Origin: Chloroflexota bacterium
GTDB taxonomy: Bacteria > Chloroflexota > Anaerolineae > Anaerolineales > UBA4823
Reading direction: 5' to 3'
NCBI GenBank assembly: GCA_029782365.1
Contig: JAKOUW010000085.1
Span: 124,001 to 188,000, forward strand
DNA: 64,000 nucleotides
Numbering within the stretch: position 1 is the first letter of the stretch; every line of letters begins with the position of its first letter. This document shows positions 55,625-63,399 of this stretch, piece after piece. Made by a program: the position numbers and the translations under genes. Under the pieces are notes generated by a model. The model worked only from the letters and a program-made list of their open reading frames with translations. It was not told where the DNA came from and searched no databases.

Positions 55625-56521
55625 ATGGATTTCGATGTAGCGGGCTTATACCGCGCCATGTACCGCATTCGCCGGTTTGAAGAAAACGTGCTGGCAAATT
55701 TCCCCAGGGGGATATTTTACGGCACCACGCATACTTACCTGGGGCAAGAAGCTGACGCCGTCGGTGTCTTGGCGCACTGCCATGAGGGCGATGTCGTTTT
55801 CAGCAATCACCGCTGTCACGGTCATTTCCTGGCGTATGGCGGCGACCCTCACGCCTTGTTTGCTGAATTGATGGGCCGCTCCACCGGTGTCTGCGGTGGA
55901 CGTGGTGGGTCACAGCATTTACAGTGGAAAAATTTTTATTCAAACGGCGTCCAGGGAGGCATTGCCCCGGTGTCGGTTGGCATGGCTCTGGCTGAAAAAT
56001 TGAAAGGCTCTGGCGCAATCACCTTTGTTTTCCTGGGCGATGGCACTCTGGGTGAGGGTGTGCTGTACGAATCATTGAACCTGGCTTCGCTCTGGCAGGC
56101 ACCCGTCTTATTCGTCGTTGAAAACAACCAGATTGCCCAAACCACACCCATCGCAACCAGCCTGGCCGGCAGTATTTCGGCGCGTTTTTTGGCTTTCGGC
56201 ATCCCTGTGGCTGAACTGGACAGCAGCGATGTTTTAGAAATTTTGCCGGCCGCCGGGTCGGCAGCAGATCAGGTGCGCTCTGCTGGCGGTCCTTTTGGCC
56301 TGGTGCTGCACACCCGGCGCTTTGGTCCCCACTCAAAAGGCGACGATACCCGCGACCCTGGCGTGGTCGCCATATATAAACGCCAGCGCGACCCACTCCA
56401 ACTGCTTGCTCAATCCCTGGAAACGGCGCTTTTGGCAGAGATCGAGGCAGCTGTGGACGCCGAAATTGTAAACGCATTCGACCTGGCTTTAGCCGATCCC
56501 TTTCCTTCCCTGCCCTTATGA
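55625..56521 (+). CDS. TPP-dependent 2-oxoacid dehydrogenase E1 alpha subunit
   Basis: 298-residue acetoin/pyruvate-dehydrogenase-type E1 alpha. ATG 55625 begins MDFDVAGLYRAMYRIRRFEENV; it shows the HCHGHFLAYGGDPHAL and CGGRGGSQHL region and the TPP/Mg motif GDGTLGEG...VVENNQIAQTTP. Separate from the fused E1 at 35 kb, so it is a second, dedicated E1. Overlaps E1 beta by 4 bases. It sits inside a sugar operon, next to a lipoyl/acyltransferase fusion instead of a normal E2. Confidence 0.88.
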   Translation: MDFDVAGLYRAMYRIRRFEENVLANFPRGIFYGTTHTYLGQEADAVGVLAHCHEGDVVFSNHRCHGHFLAYGGDPHALFAELMGRSTGVCGGRGGSQHLQWKNFYSNGVQGGIAPVSVGMALAEKLKGSGAITFVFLGDGTLGEGVLYESLNLASLWQAPVLFVVENNQIAQTTPIATSLAGSISARFLAFGIPVAELDSSDVLEILPAAGSAADQVRSAGGPFGLVLHTRRFGPHSKGDDTRDPGVVAIYKRQRDPLQLLAQSLETALLAEIEAAVDAEIVNAFDLALADPFPSLPL

Positions 56522-57537
56522 CCAGTGTGCTTGATTTGCTCAATTCAGCGCTACACCAGGCATTCGCCGCTGACGAACGCGTGTATTTAATCGGGGAAGA
56601 TCTGCTTGATCCTTACGGTGGGGCTTTTAAAGTGGCAAAAGGTTTGTCCAGCACATATCCGGGACGTGTGCTGTCCACCCCGATTTCCGAAGCGGCAATC
56701 ACCGGGCTGGCTGCCGGCATGGCTCTGCGCGGCCTGAGGCCGGTAGTTGAAATCATGTTCGGCGATTTCGTCACCCTGGCGGCTGACCAATTGGTAAACC
56801 ATATCGCCAAGTTTCGCTGGATGTACAACGACCAGGTGCGCGTCCCACTGGTACTGCGCACACCGATGGGCGGCAGGCGAGGATATGGTCCAACCCACAG
56901 CCAGACCATCGAGAAATTGTTCCTGGGCGTACCGGGCTTGCGGGTTTTGGCTCCCTGCTCAGTATGCGTTGGCGATGCCGATGCCGGCTCACTGTTGAAA
57001 GAAATCATATTAGAGTCAGAGGATCCCACACTCTTCATCGAGAACAAACTGCTCTATTTGCTCCCAGTGGGCACGGACGGGGATGATTTTACAACTTCGC
57101 TGGTTTCCGAAGCGAATGAATCGCCAACTTATCAAATGCAATTGCGCGGCGCACCTGCTGCCAGCCTGACGATATGCACTTATGGGTATATGGTAGAGCT
57201 GGCTCGCCAGGCTGTGCTGAAATTAGGTTATGAACACGAAGTGTTCTGCAACATCATTGCGCCAACCCAGCTCTCTCCGGTGCAGTGCTCGCCATTGCTG
57301 GCGGCGGTTGAAAAAAGTACTCGCTTGTTGACGGTGGAAGAAGGGACATACAGCCTGGGTTGGGGAGCGGAGATTATCGCTCAGGCGACCGAGAAACTGA
57401 ACAGGCGTCTGCGCGCCGCCAGTCGTGTAGCCGCTTTGGATCTGCCGGTGCCAGCCTCGGGGCCTTTGGAATCGGCCGTGCTGCCCTCAGCGGATGCCAT
57501 TATCGAAGCTGTCTTGGCCCTCCATCGTTTCGCTTGA
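56518..57537 (+). CDS. TPP-dependent 2-oxoacid dehydrogenase E1 beta subunit
   Basis: 339-residue transketolase-type beta subunit: VLDLLNSALHQAFAADERVYLIGEDLLDPYGGAFKV, then STPISEAAITGLAAGMALRGLRPVVEIMF, and the C-terminal domain (SLTICTYGYMVELARQAVLKLGYE). The pairing with E1 alpha and the 4-base overlap indicate an alpha2-beta2 enzyme. No E2 catalytic core or E3 gene follows; the next gene supplies the lipoyl carrier. Gap to it is 19 bases. Confidence 0.88.
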   Translation: MTSVLDLLNSALHQAFAADERVYLIGEDLLDPYGGAFKVAKGLSSTYPGRVLSTPISEAAITGLAAGMALRGLRPVVEIMFGDFVTLAADQLVNHIAKFRWMYNDQVRVPLVLRTPMGGRRGYGPTHSQTIEKLFLGVPGLRVLAPCSVCVGDADAGSLLKEIILESEDPTLFIENKLLYLLPVGTDGDDFTTSLVSEANESPTYQMQLRGAPAASLTICTYGYMVELARQAVLKLGYEHEVFCNIIAPTQLSPVQCSPLLAAVEKSTRLLTVEEGTYSLGWGAEIIAQATEKLNRRLRAASRVAALDLPVPASGPLESAVLPSADAIIEAVLALHRFA

Positions 57538-57544
57538 GTTCGAG

Positions 57545-57550
57545 TACAAT
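57545..57550 (+). promoter_or_regulatory. Possible internal -10 box
   Basis: TACAAT 6 bases before ATG 57557; the fusion gene has no ribosome site, so it may also be read from its own leaderless transcript. Confidence 0.35.
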
Positions 57551-57556
57551 TCTTCT

Positions 57557-58669
57557 ATGCCAGGATTCCTCACAGTACAAATCCCTTTGCTCAACCCGAA
57601 CGAGCCAGATGCTCTGCTGGCGGCTGTGCATGTGAGCGAGGGCCAGGCCGTCCAAAAAGGGGATTTATTGTGCACCCTGGAAACCACCAAATCAACCGCC
57701 GAAGTAGAAGCAGAGGCGTCTGGCTACCTGCGCGGGCTGCGCTTGCAGGCCGGGCAAACCGTGAAAGCGGGTGAAATATTTGCTTTCATCACTCCTTCAC
57801 CTAGCGGTGAACTGCCTGAATCAGGCGCCAACCAAAACGCGCCAGGCGATGGTGAGGCGCTGCCACACGGCCTGCGCATCACACAACCTGCTCTGGCGCT
57901 GGCTCGCCGGTCTCAACTGGATCTGAATCAACTGCCTACTGGCCCTCTGGTGACTGAAAGTATGGTGAGGACCGCGCTGGAAGACAGCGCCCGAGCAGCC
58001 GGACCTTCCATGGCCTTGCCGCTTGTTCCGTTCGATCCAATGGCCATCATCGTTTACGGCGGCGGCGGGCATGGAAAGGCTGTCATCGATCTGCTGCGCA
58101 GGCTGGGAATATACCACATCGTCGGTATTATCGATGACGGTTTGGCGGTCAATACCCAAGTGATGGGTGTCCAGGTGCTGGGCGGCAGCGAACTGCTCCC
58201 CCAACTGGCCAGTCAGGGCGTGCGCCTGGCAGCCAATGCTGTCGGCGGAATTGGCAGCGTGGCGGTGCGGGTTAAAATATTTCACAAACTCGGTGAGGCC
58301 GGTTTTAGCTGCCCGGCGCTGGTCCATCCATCTGCTGTCATCGAGCCAAGCGCTCAACTCTCAGCCGGTGTGCATATCTTTCCACTGGCATACGTGGGCA
58401 GTGAAGCCAGGCTGGAGTTCGGGGTCATTGTGAATACGCGCGCCATCGTCTCCCACGAGTGTCATATTGAAGCCTATGCGAATCTCTCGCCTGGCGCCAT
58501 TTTGGCGGGCCAGGTTAGAGTTGGTGCAGGCGCACTGGTAGGTATGGGCGCTACAGTGAATCTGCAAGTCACAATCGGACGCCTGGCTCGCATTGGCAAC
58601 GGCGCCACGGTGAAATCAGACGTTCCTGAAAATGGCATCGTGCGGGCTGGCGGAATTTGGCCTTCTTGA
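57557..58669 (+). CDS. Lipoyl domain / E3-binding-like segment fused to NeuD/PglD sugar acyltransferase
   Basis: A 370-residue chimera. Residues 5-80 are a lipoyl domain with lipoate-acceptor Lys45 in LETTKSTAEVEAE. Residues about 106-142 (RITQPALALARR..LDLNQLPTGPLVTESMV) match the outline of an E2 peripheral-subunit-binding domain. Residues 163-260 are a PglD-type N-terminal Rossmann domain (IIVYGGGGHGKAVIDLL), which in PglD binds UDP-sugar; residues 262-370 are a left-handed beta-helix of hexapeptide repeats. His300-Glu301 (SHEC) match the catalytic base pair of PglD; the later His of PglD is Asn309, and the usual G-x-PAK CoA loop is absent at the C-terminus (ends GGIWPS). ATG 57557 fits the family start. 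Infer an acyltransferase fed by lipoamide from E1. Confidence 0.85.
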   Translation: MPGFLTVQIPLLNPNEPDALLAAVHVSEGQAVQKGDLLCTLETTKSTAEVEAEASGYLRGLRLQAGQTVKAGEIFAFITPSPSGELPESGANQNAPGDGEALPHGLRITQPALALARRSQLDLNQLPTGPLVTESMVRTALEDSARAAGPSMALPLVPFDPMAIIVYGGGGHGKAVIDLLRRLGIYHIVGIIDDGLAVNTQVMGVQVLGGSELLPQLASQGVRLAANAVGGIGSVAVRVKIFHKLGEAGFSCPALVHPSAVIEPSAQLSAGVHIFPLAYVGSEARLEFGVIVNTRAIVSHECHIEAYANLSPGAILAGQVRVGAGALVGMGATVNLQVTIGRLARIGNGATVKSDVPENGIVRAGGIWPS

Positions 58670-58685
58670 GAAAGGAAATTTTGAG

Positions 58686-59150
58686 ATGAAAGACAAACTT
58701 TTCGGCAAGGTGCTGCTGGGCATCGCCACATTGTTCTACGTTCTTCTGCCATTGTTTTTATTTGGCCTGTGGTTATTCACCATTCCATTCATGATCATCG
58801 CCAGCCAACAGTACAGCAATGACCCGCCTGTGCTGGTTTTCTTCGTTTTTGCTTTATTCATGTTGGGCTTCATGTTCAGCACGCTGCTGCACTTTATTTT
58901 GCTGCCGATCTATATGTACCTGCTGCTGAAAGAGCGCCGAGGATCAGACCTTGTGCGGACGCTGTTTGGCGTTGGTTTGTTGTTCATACCCTGGTTGGCC
59001 GCCTTGGTATATTACCTGGCGTTTATCGCGCCAGCCGATCCGCCCGCCTGGATTCTAGATCCGGATAAAGCAGAGAGCGCTTCCATTGCCCAAGCGGCGG
59101 CTGAACCAACCGCCCCAGGATACTCAGGTGATGAGGTCGCCCTTGCCTGA
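58686..59150 (+). CDS. Small membrane protein of unknown function
   Basis: 154 residues, ATG 58686 with GAAAGGA upstream. Four hydrophobic helices (about 7-30, 45-72, 74-92 and 98-118) and a polar C-terminal tail with Ala/Glu-rich end. No family recognised. Its 3' end overlaps the aminotransferase start by 20 bases, so it is a real part of the operon. May anchor the biosynthetic proteins at the membrane; inference only. Confidence 0.6.
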   Translation: MKDKLFGKVLLGIATLFYVLLPLFLFGLWLFTIPFMIIASQQYSNDPPVLVFFVFALFMLGFMFSTLLHFILLPIYMYLLLKERRGSDLVRTLFGVGLLFIPWLAALVYYLAFIAPADPPAWILDPDKAESASIAQAAAEPTAPGYSGDEVALA

Positions 59151-60333
59151 AATCCTTGCCCGCATCCCAATTCCTATGTCATCGCCCGATTTGAGCGAGG
59201 CAGAACGCAGCGCAGTCCACGCGGTTTTGTGCACGCCCCATTTGAGCATGGGCTCAGAAATTCGCGCCTTTGAGCGCGCCATCCAAGACTACACCGGCAG
59301 CCGCTTCGCAATAGGAGTCAATTCAGGCACAGCTGGGCTTCACCTGTGTGTGCTGGCGGCCGGCATCACCGAGGGCGACCTGGTCATCACTACGCCATTT
59401 TCGTTTGTGGCTTCAACAAATGTTTTGCTCTTCGAACGCGCCGCGCCGGTATTCGTGGATGTCGATCCACACACGGGCAACATCGACCCAGGCCTGGTGC
59501 AGCAGGCGCTGGCAGACCTGGCCGAGGGCGGTCATCACGCCAACCGTTGGCTGCCGCGCAAGGGATTACAACCCGGCGCCCAGGTCAAGGCGATTTTGCC
59601 AGTGGATGTCTTTGGCCAACCTGCCGATTGGGATCCTTTGTTGGATTCTGCTCAGCGCTACGGCCTCAAAGTGATCGAGGATTCTTGCGAAGCGATTGGG
59701 GCAACCTACAAAGGCCGGCAGGCAGGCACATTTGGCGATTTTGGGGTGTTTGCATTCTACCCGAACAAGCAAATCACTACCGGCGAAGGCGGCATGATTG
59801 TCACCAATGACGAACAAGCGGCGGCCAAAATGCTGGCTCTGCGCAACCAGGGACGCGCCCCGGGCGATACCTGGCTGCAGCACACCTACCTGGGCTACAA
59901 TTACCGCCTGGATGAATTGTCAGCCGCCCTGGGCAAGGTGCAGATGGGGCGGCTGTCCGCGCTGCTTGACCAGCGCGAGCGCGTGGCAAACTGGTATGCA
60001 GAACGTCTGGCGGAGATTCCAGGCGTGCAGGCGCCGCAGGTCGTGACTGCCACCAGCCGCATGAGCTGGTTTGTGTATGTGGTGCGCTTCGACCCGCGGA
60101 TAAACCGGGATGAAATAGCGCAACGACTTAATCAGGCAGGTGTGCCTTGCCGTCCATACTTCCTGCCAATCCATTTGCAGCCGTACATGGTGGAGCGTTT
60201 TGGCTTCGAACCTGGGGATTTTCCGGTCACCGAGGATTTGGGACGGCGCGGTCTGGCGCTTCCCTTCTCAGGTGTGATGAGCGAAGCACAGGTTGATGAG
60301 GTTTGCCGCGTCTTGCGGTTGGCGCTTCATTAA
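59131..60333 (+). CDS. DegT/DnrJ/EryC1-family sugar aminotransferase (PglE-like)
   Basis: PLP-dependent aminotransferase acting on a nucleotide-linked 4-keto sugar, 400 residues. PLP-Lys sits in FGVFAFYPNKQITTGEGGMIVT; the phosphate-binding GVNSGTAGLHL and the Asp of VIEDSCEAIG are present, with N-terminal MSSPDLSEAERSAVHAVL and C-terminal RPYFLPIHLQPYM typical of the family. Downstream of the PglD-like fusion, giving the order PGT, (EamA, E1 alpha, E1 beta), acyltransferase, membrane protein, aminotransferase. The dehydratase of such a pathway is not in the window. Confidence 0.93.
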   Translation: MRSPLPEILARIPIPMSSPDLSEAERSAVHAVLCTPHLSMGSEIRAFERAIQDYTGSRFAIGVNSGTAGLHLCVLAAGITEGDLVITTPFSFVASTNVLLFERAAPVFVDVDPHTGNIDPGLVQQALADLAEGGHHANRWLPRKGLQPGAQVKAILPVDVFGQPADWDPLLDSAQRYGLKVIEDSCEAIGATYKGRQAGTFGDFGVFAFYPNKQITTGEGGMIVTNDEQAAAKMLALRNQGRAPGDTWLQHTYLGYNYRLDELSAALGKVQMGRLSALLDQRERVANWYAERLAEIPGVQAPQVVTATSRMSWFVYVVRFDPRINRDEIAQRLNQAGVPCRPYFLPIHLQPYMVERFGFEPGDFPVTEDLGRRGLALPFSGVMSEAQVDEVCRVLRLALH

Positions 60334-60347
60334 ACAATCCGGCAAGG

Positions 60348-60995
60348 TCATGATCCTGCGGGAAATACCAGGTCCTCTTTGCCTGCCAGGCGATCCTGAA
60401 TACGCTGGGTGACAATATCCAGGTGCTTCGGCTTGTTGACAAAATCAAGATCATTTGTGCGAATGGTCAAAACCGGGCAAACATCGAAGTCGCGCATCCA
60501 ATCATCATAATACGATTCGAGCAGCGCAAGATATTCTCCGTTGATGCCGCTTTCAATCGACCTGCCCCGACTGTGAATGCGTTCCAACAAGGTTTTGACC
60601 GGGCAGCGCAAGTATATCAACAGATCGGGTGGGGGCAAGCGGTTGACGACCAAGTCAAAAACCCGGCGGTAAGCCAGATAATCTCTTTCATTTAGATTAC
60701 CCAGTTGATGTAAAGCCCGGGCGAATATATAGGCATCTTCGTAAATGGAACGATCCAATATGGCTGACTGCGGACTGGCAGCCAGGTCAAGATACTGCTG
60801 AGAGCGGTGTCCAAGGAAAAATATCTGCAAATGGAAAGACCAGGCGTGCATATCACCATAGAAGTCGGGCAGATACGGGTTATCTGAAACCGACTCAAAG
60901 GCTGTTTGCCAGCCCAGGCGTTTGCCAATCCGCTCAGTGAGCGAGGTTTTACCTGCGCCGATATTGCCAGCGACTACCACCAAGCGTTTCGTCAC
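60348..60995 (-). CDS. Deoxynucleoside kinase (dGK/dCK family)
   Basis: Salvage kinase of 215 residues. P-loop GNIGAGKTSLTERIG, the DRSIYEDAYIFA motif, and the LID-region RIHSRGRSIESGIN. Related to Gram-positive dGK/dAK and viral deoxynucleoside kinases; nucleobase choice unresolved. Overlaps the SDR gene by 4 bases on the minus strand. With tdk and hpt at 7-8 kb it suggests active nucleoside salvage. Confidence 0.92.
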   Translation of the reverse strand: MTKRLVVVAGNIGAGKTSLTERIGKRLGWQTAFESVSDNPYLPDFYGDMHAWSFHLQIFFLGHRSQQYLDLAASPQSAILDRSIYEDAYIFARALHQLGNLNERDYLAYRRVFDLVVNRLPPPDLLIYLRCPVKTLLERIHSRGRSIESGINGEYLALLESYYDDWMRDFDVCPVLTIRTNDLDFVNKPKHLDIVTQRIQDRLAGKEDLVFPAGS

Positions 60996-61783
60996 AAAGT
61001 ACCTTTCACCATACCACCATCTACCGGCAGCATCACCCCTGTCAGGTATGAGGCTGCCGGGGAAAGCAGGAAAACAGAGGCTTTGGCAAATTCATCCGGG
61101 CGGCCCATGCGCCCCAGCGAGCTTTCTTTGGCCTGCCGTGCTATTTCAACTTCCAGGCTGGTCTGGTTCATTTTCGCTCGACTGATCATGAGTTCAACAA
61201 CACGTTCCGTTTCTGTCCAGGCGGGAAGGATCGAGTTGAAGCGAATTCCCTCTCCACCCAGTTCAAGCGCCAGGGATTTGATCAGGCCAATAGTGGCCAA
61301 CCGGACACTGTTGGATAGAATCAGGTTGGGGATCGGCTGTTTGGCAGAGTACGAGGTGACTGCCAGCACGCTGGCGGCGGGCGATTGGCGCAAATAGGGC
61401 AGAGCAGCGCGCACGAGGCGTACGTGGCTCAAGAAAGACAGTTCAACTGCTCTTTGCCAGACAGCATCATCGATTGCCTCAAACTTACCAGGCGGAGGTC
61501 CGCCGGCATTCGTCACCAGCAAATCTAGGCCGCCTAACAACCGTGCGCTTTCGCTCACCAGCGCTGCCGGCACAGCCGGGTCGGTCACATCACCAGCCAG
61601 GCCGAAGACCTCGCCTCCCGTAGCCAGGCGCAGTTTTTCGGCCGCTGAGGTTATTTTAATCTGCTCACGTCCATTGATCACCACACGGCATCCCTCTGCG
61701 GCCAGGGCTTCAGCGGTTGAGTAACCTAATCCTCGGCTGGCGCCAGTTACCAGGGCTTTCAGACCTTTTAATCCAAGATCCAT
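60992..61783 (-). CDS. Short-chain dehydrogenase/reductase, 3-oxoacyl reductase-like
   Basis: Rossmann-fold oxidoreductase of 263 residues. NAD(P) motif TGASRGLGYSTAEALAAEG, NAG motif (LVTNAGGPPPG) and Ser in AVTSYSAKQP are present. The usual YxxxK is not seen at its expected place; the helix reads LILSNSVRLATIG, as in a divergent FabG-like subgroup, so catalysis may differ. ATG 61783 has GGAGG 5 bases upstream. Coupled to the kinase gene by overlap. Confidence 0.85.
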   Translation of the reverse strand: MDLGLKGLKALVTGASRGLGYSTAEALAAEGCRVVINGREQIKITSAAEKLRLATGGEVFGLAGDVTDPAVPAALVSESARLLGGLDLLVTNAGGPPPGKFEAIDDAVWQRAVELSFLSHVRLVRAALPYLRQSPAASVLAVTSYSAKQPIPNLILSNSVRLATIGLIKSLALELGGEGIRFNSILPAWTETERVVELMISRAKMNQTSLEVEIARQAKESSLGRMGRPDEFAKASVFLLSPAASYLTGVMLPVDGGMVKGTL

Positions 61784-61844
61784 CCAAACCTCCAGTTTCT
61801 CAAAGTTCGGCGATGGTCGAAAAGCAAAAGTGATGCTTATCTTC

Positions 61845-63383
61845 TTATTTTGCGTAATCCACGGCACGCGTCTCGCGAATGACGGTCACTTTGATCTGAC
61901 CGGGATACTGCATGGTTTCTTCCACTTTCTTGGCAATATCGCGCGACAGGCGCACCGATTCCAGGTCATCGATCTCCTCTGGACGAACGATAATGCGGAT
62001 CTCACGACCGGCCTGCAAAGCATAGCTCTGTGCCACACCTTTATAGGAATTCGCGATTTCCTCCAGTGAACGCACCCGTTTGAGATACTGCTCCAGGCTT
62101 TCGCGCCGTGCTCCGGGACGGGCTCCGGAAATCGCGTCAGCAGATTCTGCGATAATGGCTTCCACCGATTCTTGTTCTACTTCGTGGTGGTGCGATGCAA
62201 TTGCATTAATGACTTTCGGATTCACGCCGTAACGCTTGGCATATTCCGCACCCAACATGGCATGCGTGCCTTCGATGTTATGGTCCATCGCCTTGCCCAG
62301 GTCATGCAGGAGCCCTGACTGCTTGGAAATTTCGACATCCGCTCCCAACTCTGAAGCGATCACGGCTGCCAGCTTGGCTACTTCCACAGCGTGATACAAC
62401 TGGTTTTGTCCATAGGAAGTGCGGTATTTCAAGCGGCCTAGCATCTTCATCACCTCTGGGTGCAGTCCGCTGACGCCCGCTTCATAGCAGGCCTGTTCAC
62501 CAGCTTCCACGATCAGTTTTTCCACTTCCTTCTGTTCGTTTTTCAATACCTTTTCAACATAGGCAGGATGAATACGGCCATCAACCACCAGTTTTTGCAG
62601 AGCGCGCCGGGCTACTTCACGCCGCACCGGGTCAAAGCAAGAGATGGTCACCGCCTCGGGTGTATCATCTACGATGACGTCAACGCCAGCGGCCTGCTCA
62701 AAGGCATGAATATTGCGTCCGTTGCGGCCAATAATCCTGCCTTTCATCTCGTCGGAAGGAATATTGACCAACGAAGTAGTGATTTCAGCGACATGGTCAG
62801 AAGCCACGCGCTGGATGGCTGTAGCAATCAACTCGCGCGCCCGACGCTCGCCTTCTTCACGCGCTTCGGTCTCCACCTGGCGGATGATGCGCGCCATATC
62901 GTTGCGCGCGTCTTTCTCAACTTCATCCAGGAGAATTTTCCGTGCATCTTCGATGGTCATCTGCGAAATACGGGTCAGCTCCTCCATTTCTTTCTCATAG
63001 AGTTTTTCCACTTCAGCGCTGCGCCGGTCTAAAGCGCTCTGGCGCTTGTTCAACGCCTGTTCGCGTTTTTCCAGGCGATCCGTGCGGTTATCGACTTCTT
63101 CACGACGTTTTTGCAGGCGATCTTCCTCACGCGTCAGTTCGCTACGGCGCCGGGTGATTTCCTGTTCAGCGCTTTGACGAATTTGCAGCGCTTTATCCTT
63201 GGCCTGGAGTTCAATTTCCTGTGCTTTTTCATGTGCGACGTTAATCACATGGTCAGCTTCGATCTGCTTGCGCAGATCTTCCCTTTTCTGGGCCTGAAGA
63301 TGCAGGTAATAACCCAAAGCTGTTCCACCCGCCAGACCAACCAGCAAGGCAATGATTGATAAGATGATCCCTTGTAAACCCAT
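61845..63383 (-). CDS. rny: Ribonuclease Y
   Basis: Membrane-tethered endonuclease that starts mRNA decay, 512 residues. N-terminal helix (IILSIIALLVGLAGGTALGYYL), long coiled coil (about 35-200; KREDLRKQIEAD ... RRSAEVEKLYEKEMEEL), KH domain (SDEMKGRIIGRNGRNIHAFEQAAGVDVIVDDTPEAV) and HD domain with HDLGKAMDHNIEGTHAMLG. Length and order match Rny. Follows recX by 16 bases on the minus strand. Confidence 0.96.
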   Translation of the reverse strand: MGLQGIILSIIALLVGLAGGTALGYYLHLQAQKREDLRKQIEADHVINVAHEKAQEIELQAKDKALQIRQSAEQEITRRRSELTREEDRLQKRREEVDNRTDRLEKREQALNKRQSALDRRSAEVEKLYEKEMEELTRISQMTIEDARKILLDEVEKDARNDMARIIRQVETEAREEGERRARELIATAIQRVASDHVAEITTSLVNIPSDEMKGRIIGRNGRNIHAFEQAAGVDVIVDDTPEAVTISCFDPVRREVARRALQKLVVDGRIHPAYVEKVLKNEQKEVEKLIVEAGEQACYEAGVSGLHPEVMKMLGRLKYRTSYGQNQLYHAVEVAKLAAVIASELGADVEISKQSGLLHDLGKAMDHNIEGTHAMLGAEYAKRYGVNPKVINAIASHHHEVEQESVEAIIAESADAISGARPGARRESLEQYLKRVRSLEEIANSYKGVAQSYALQAGREIRIIVRPEEIDDLESVRLSRDIAKKVEETMQYPGQIKVTVIRETRAVDYAK

Positions 63384-63399
63384 TTCTTCTACCTCTACC

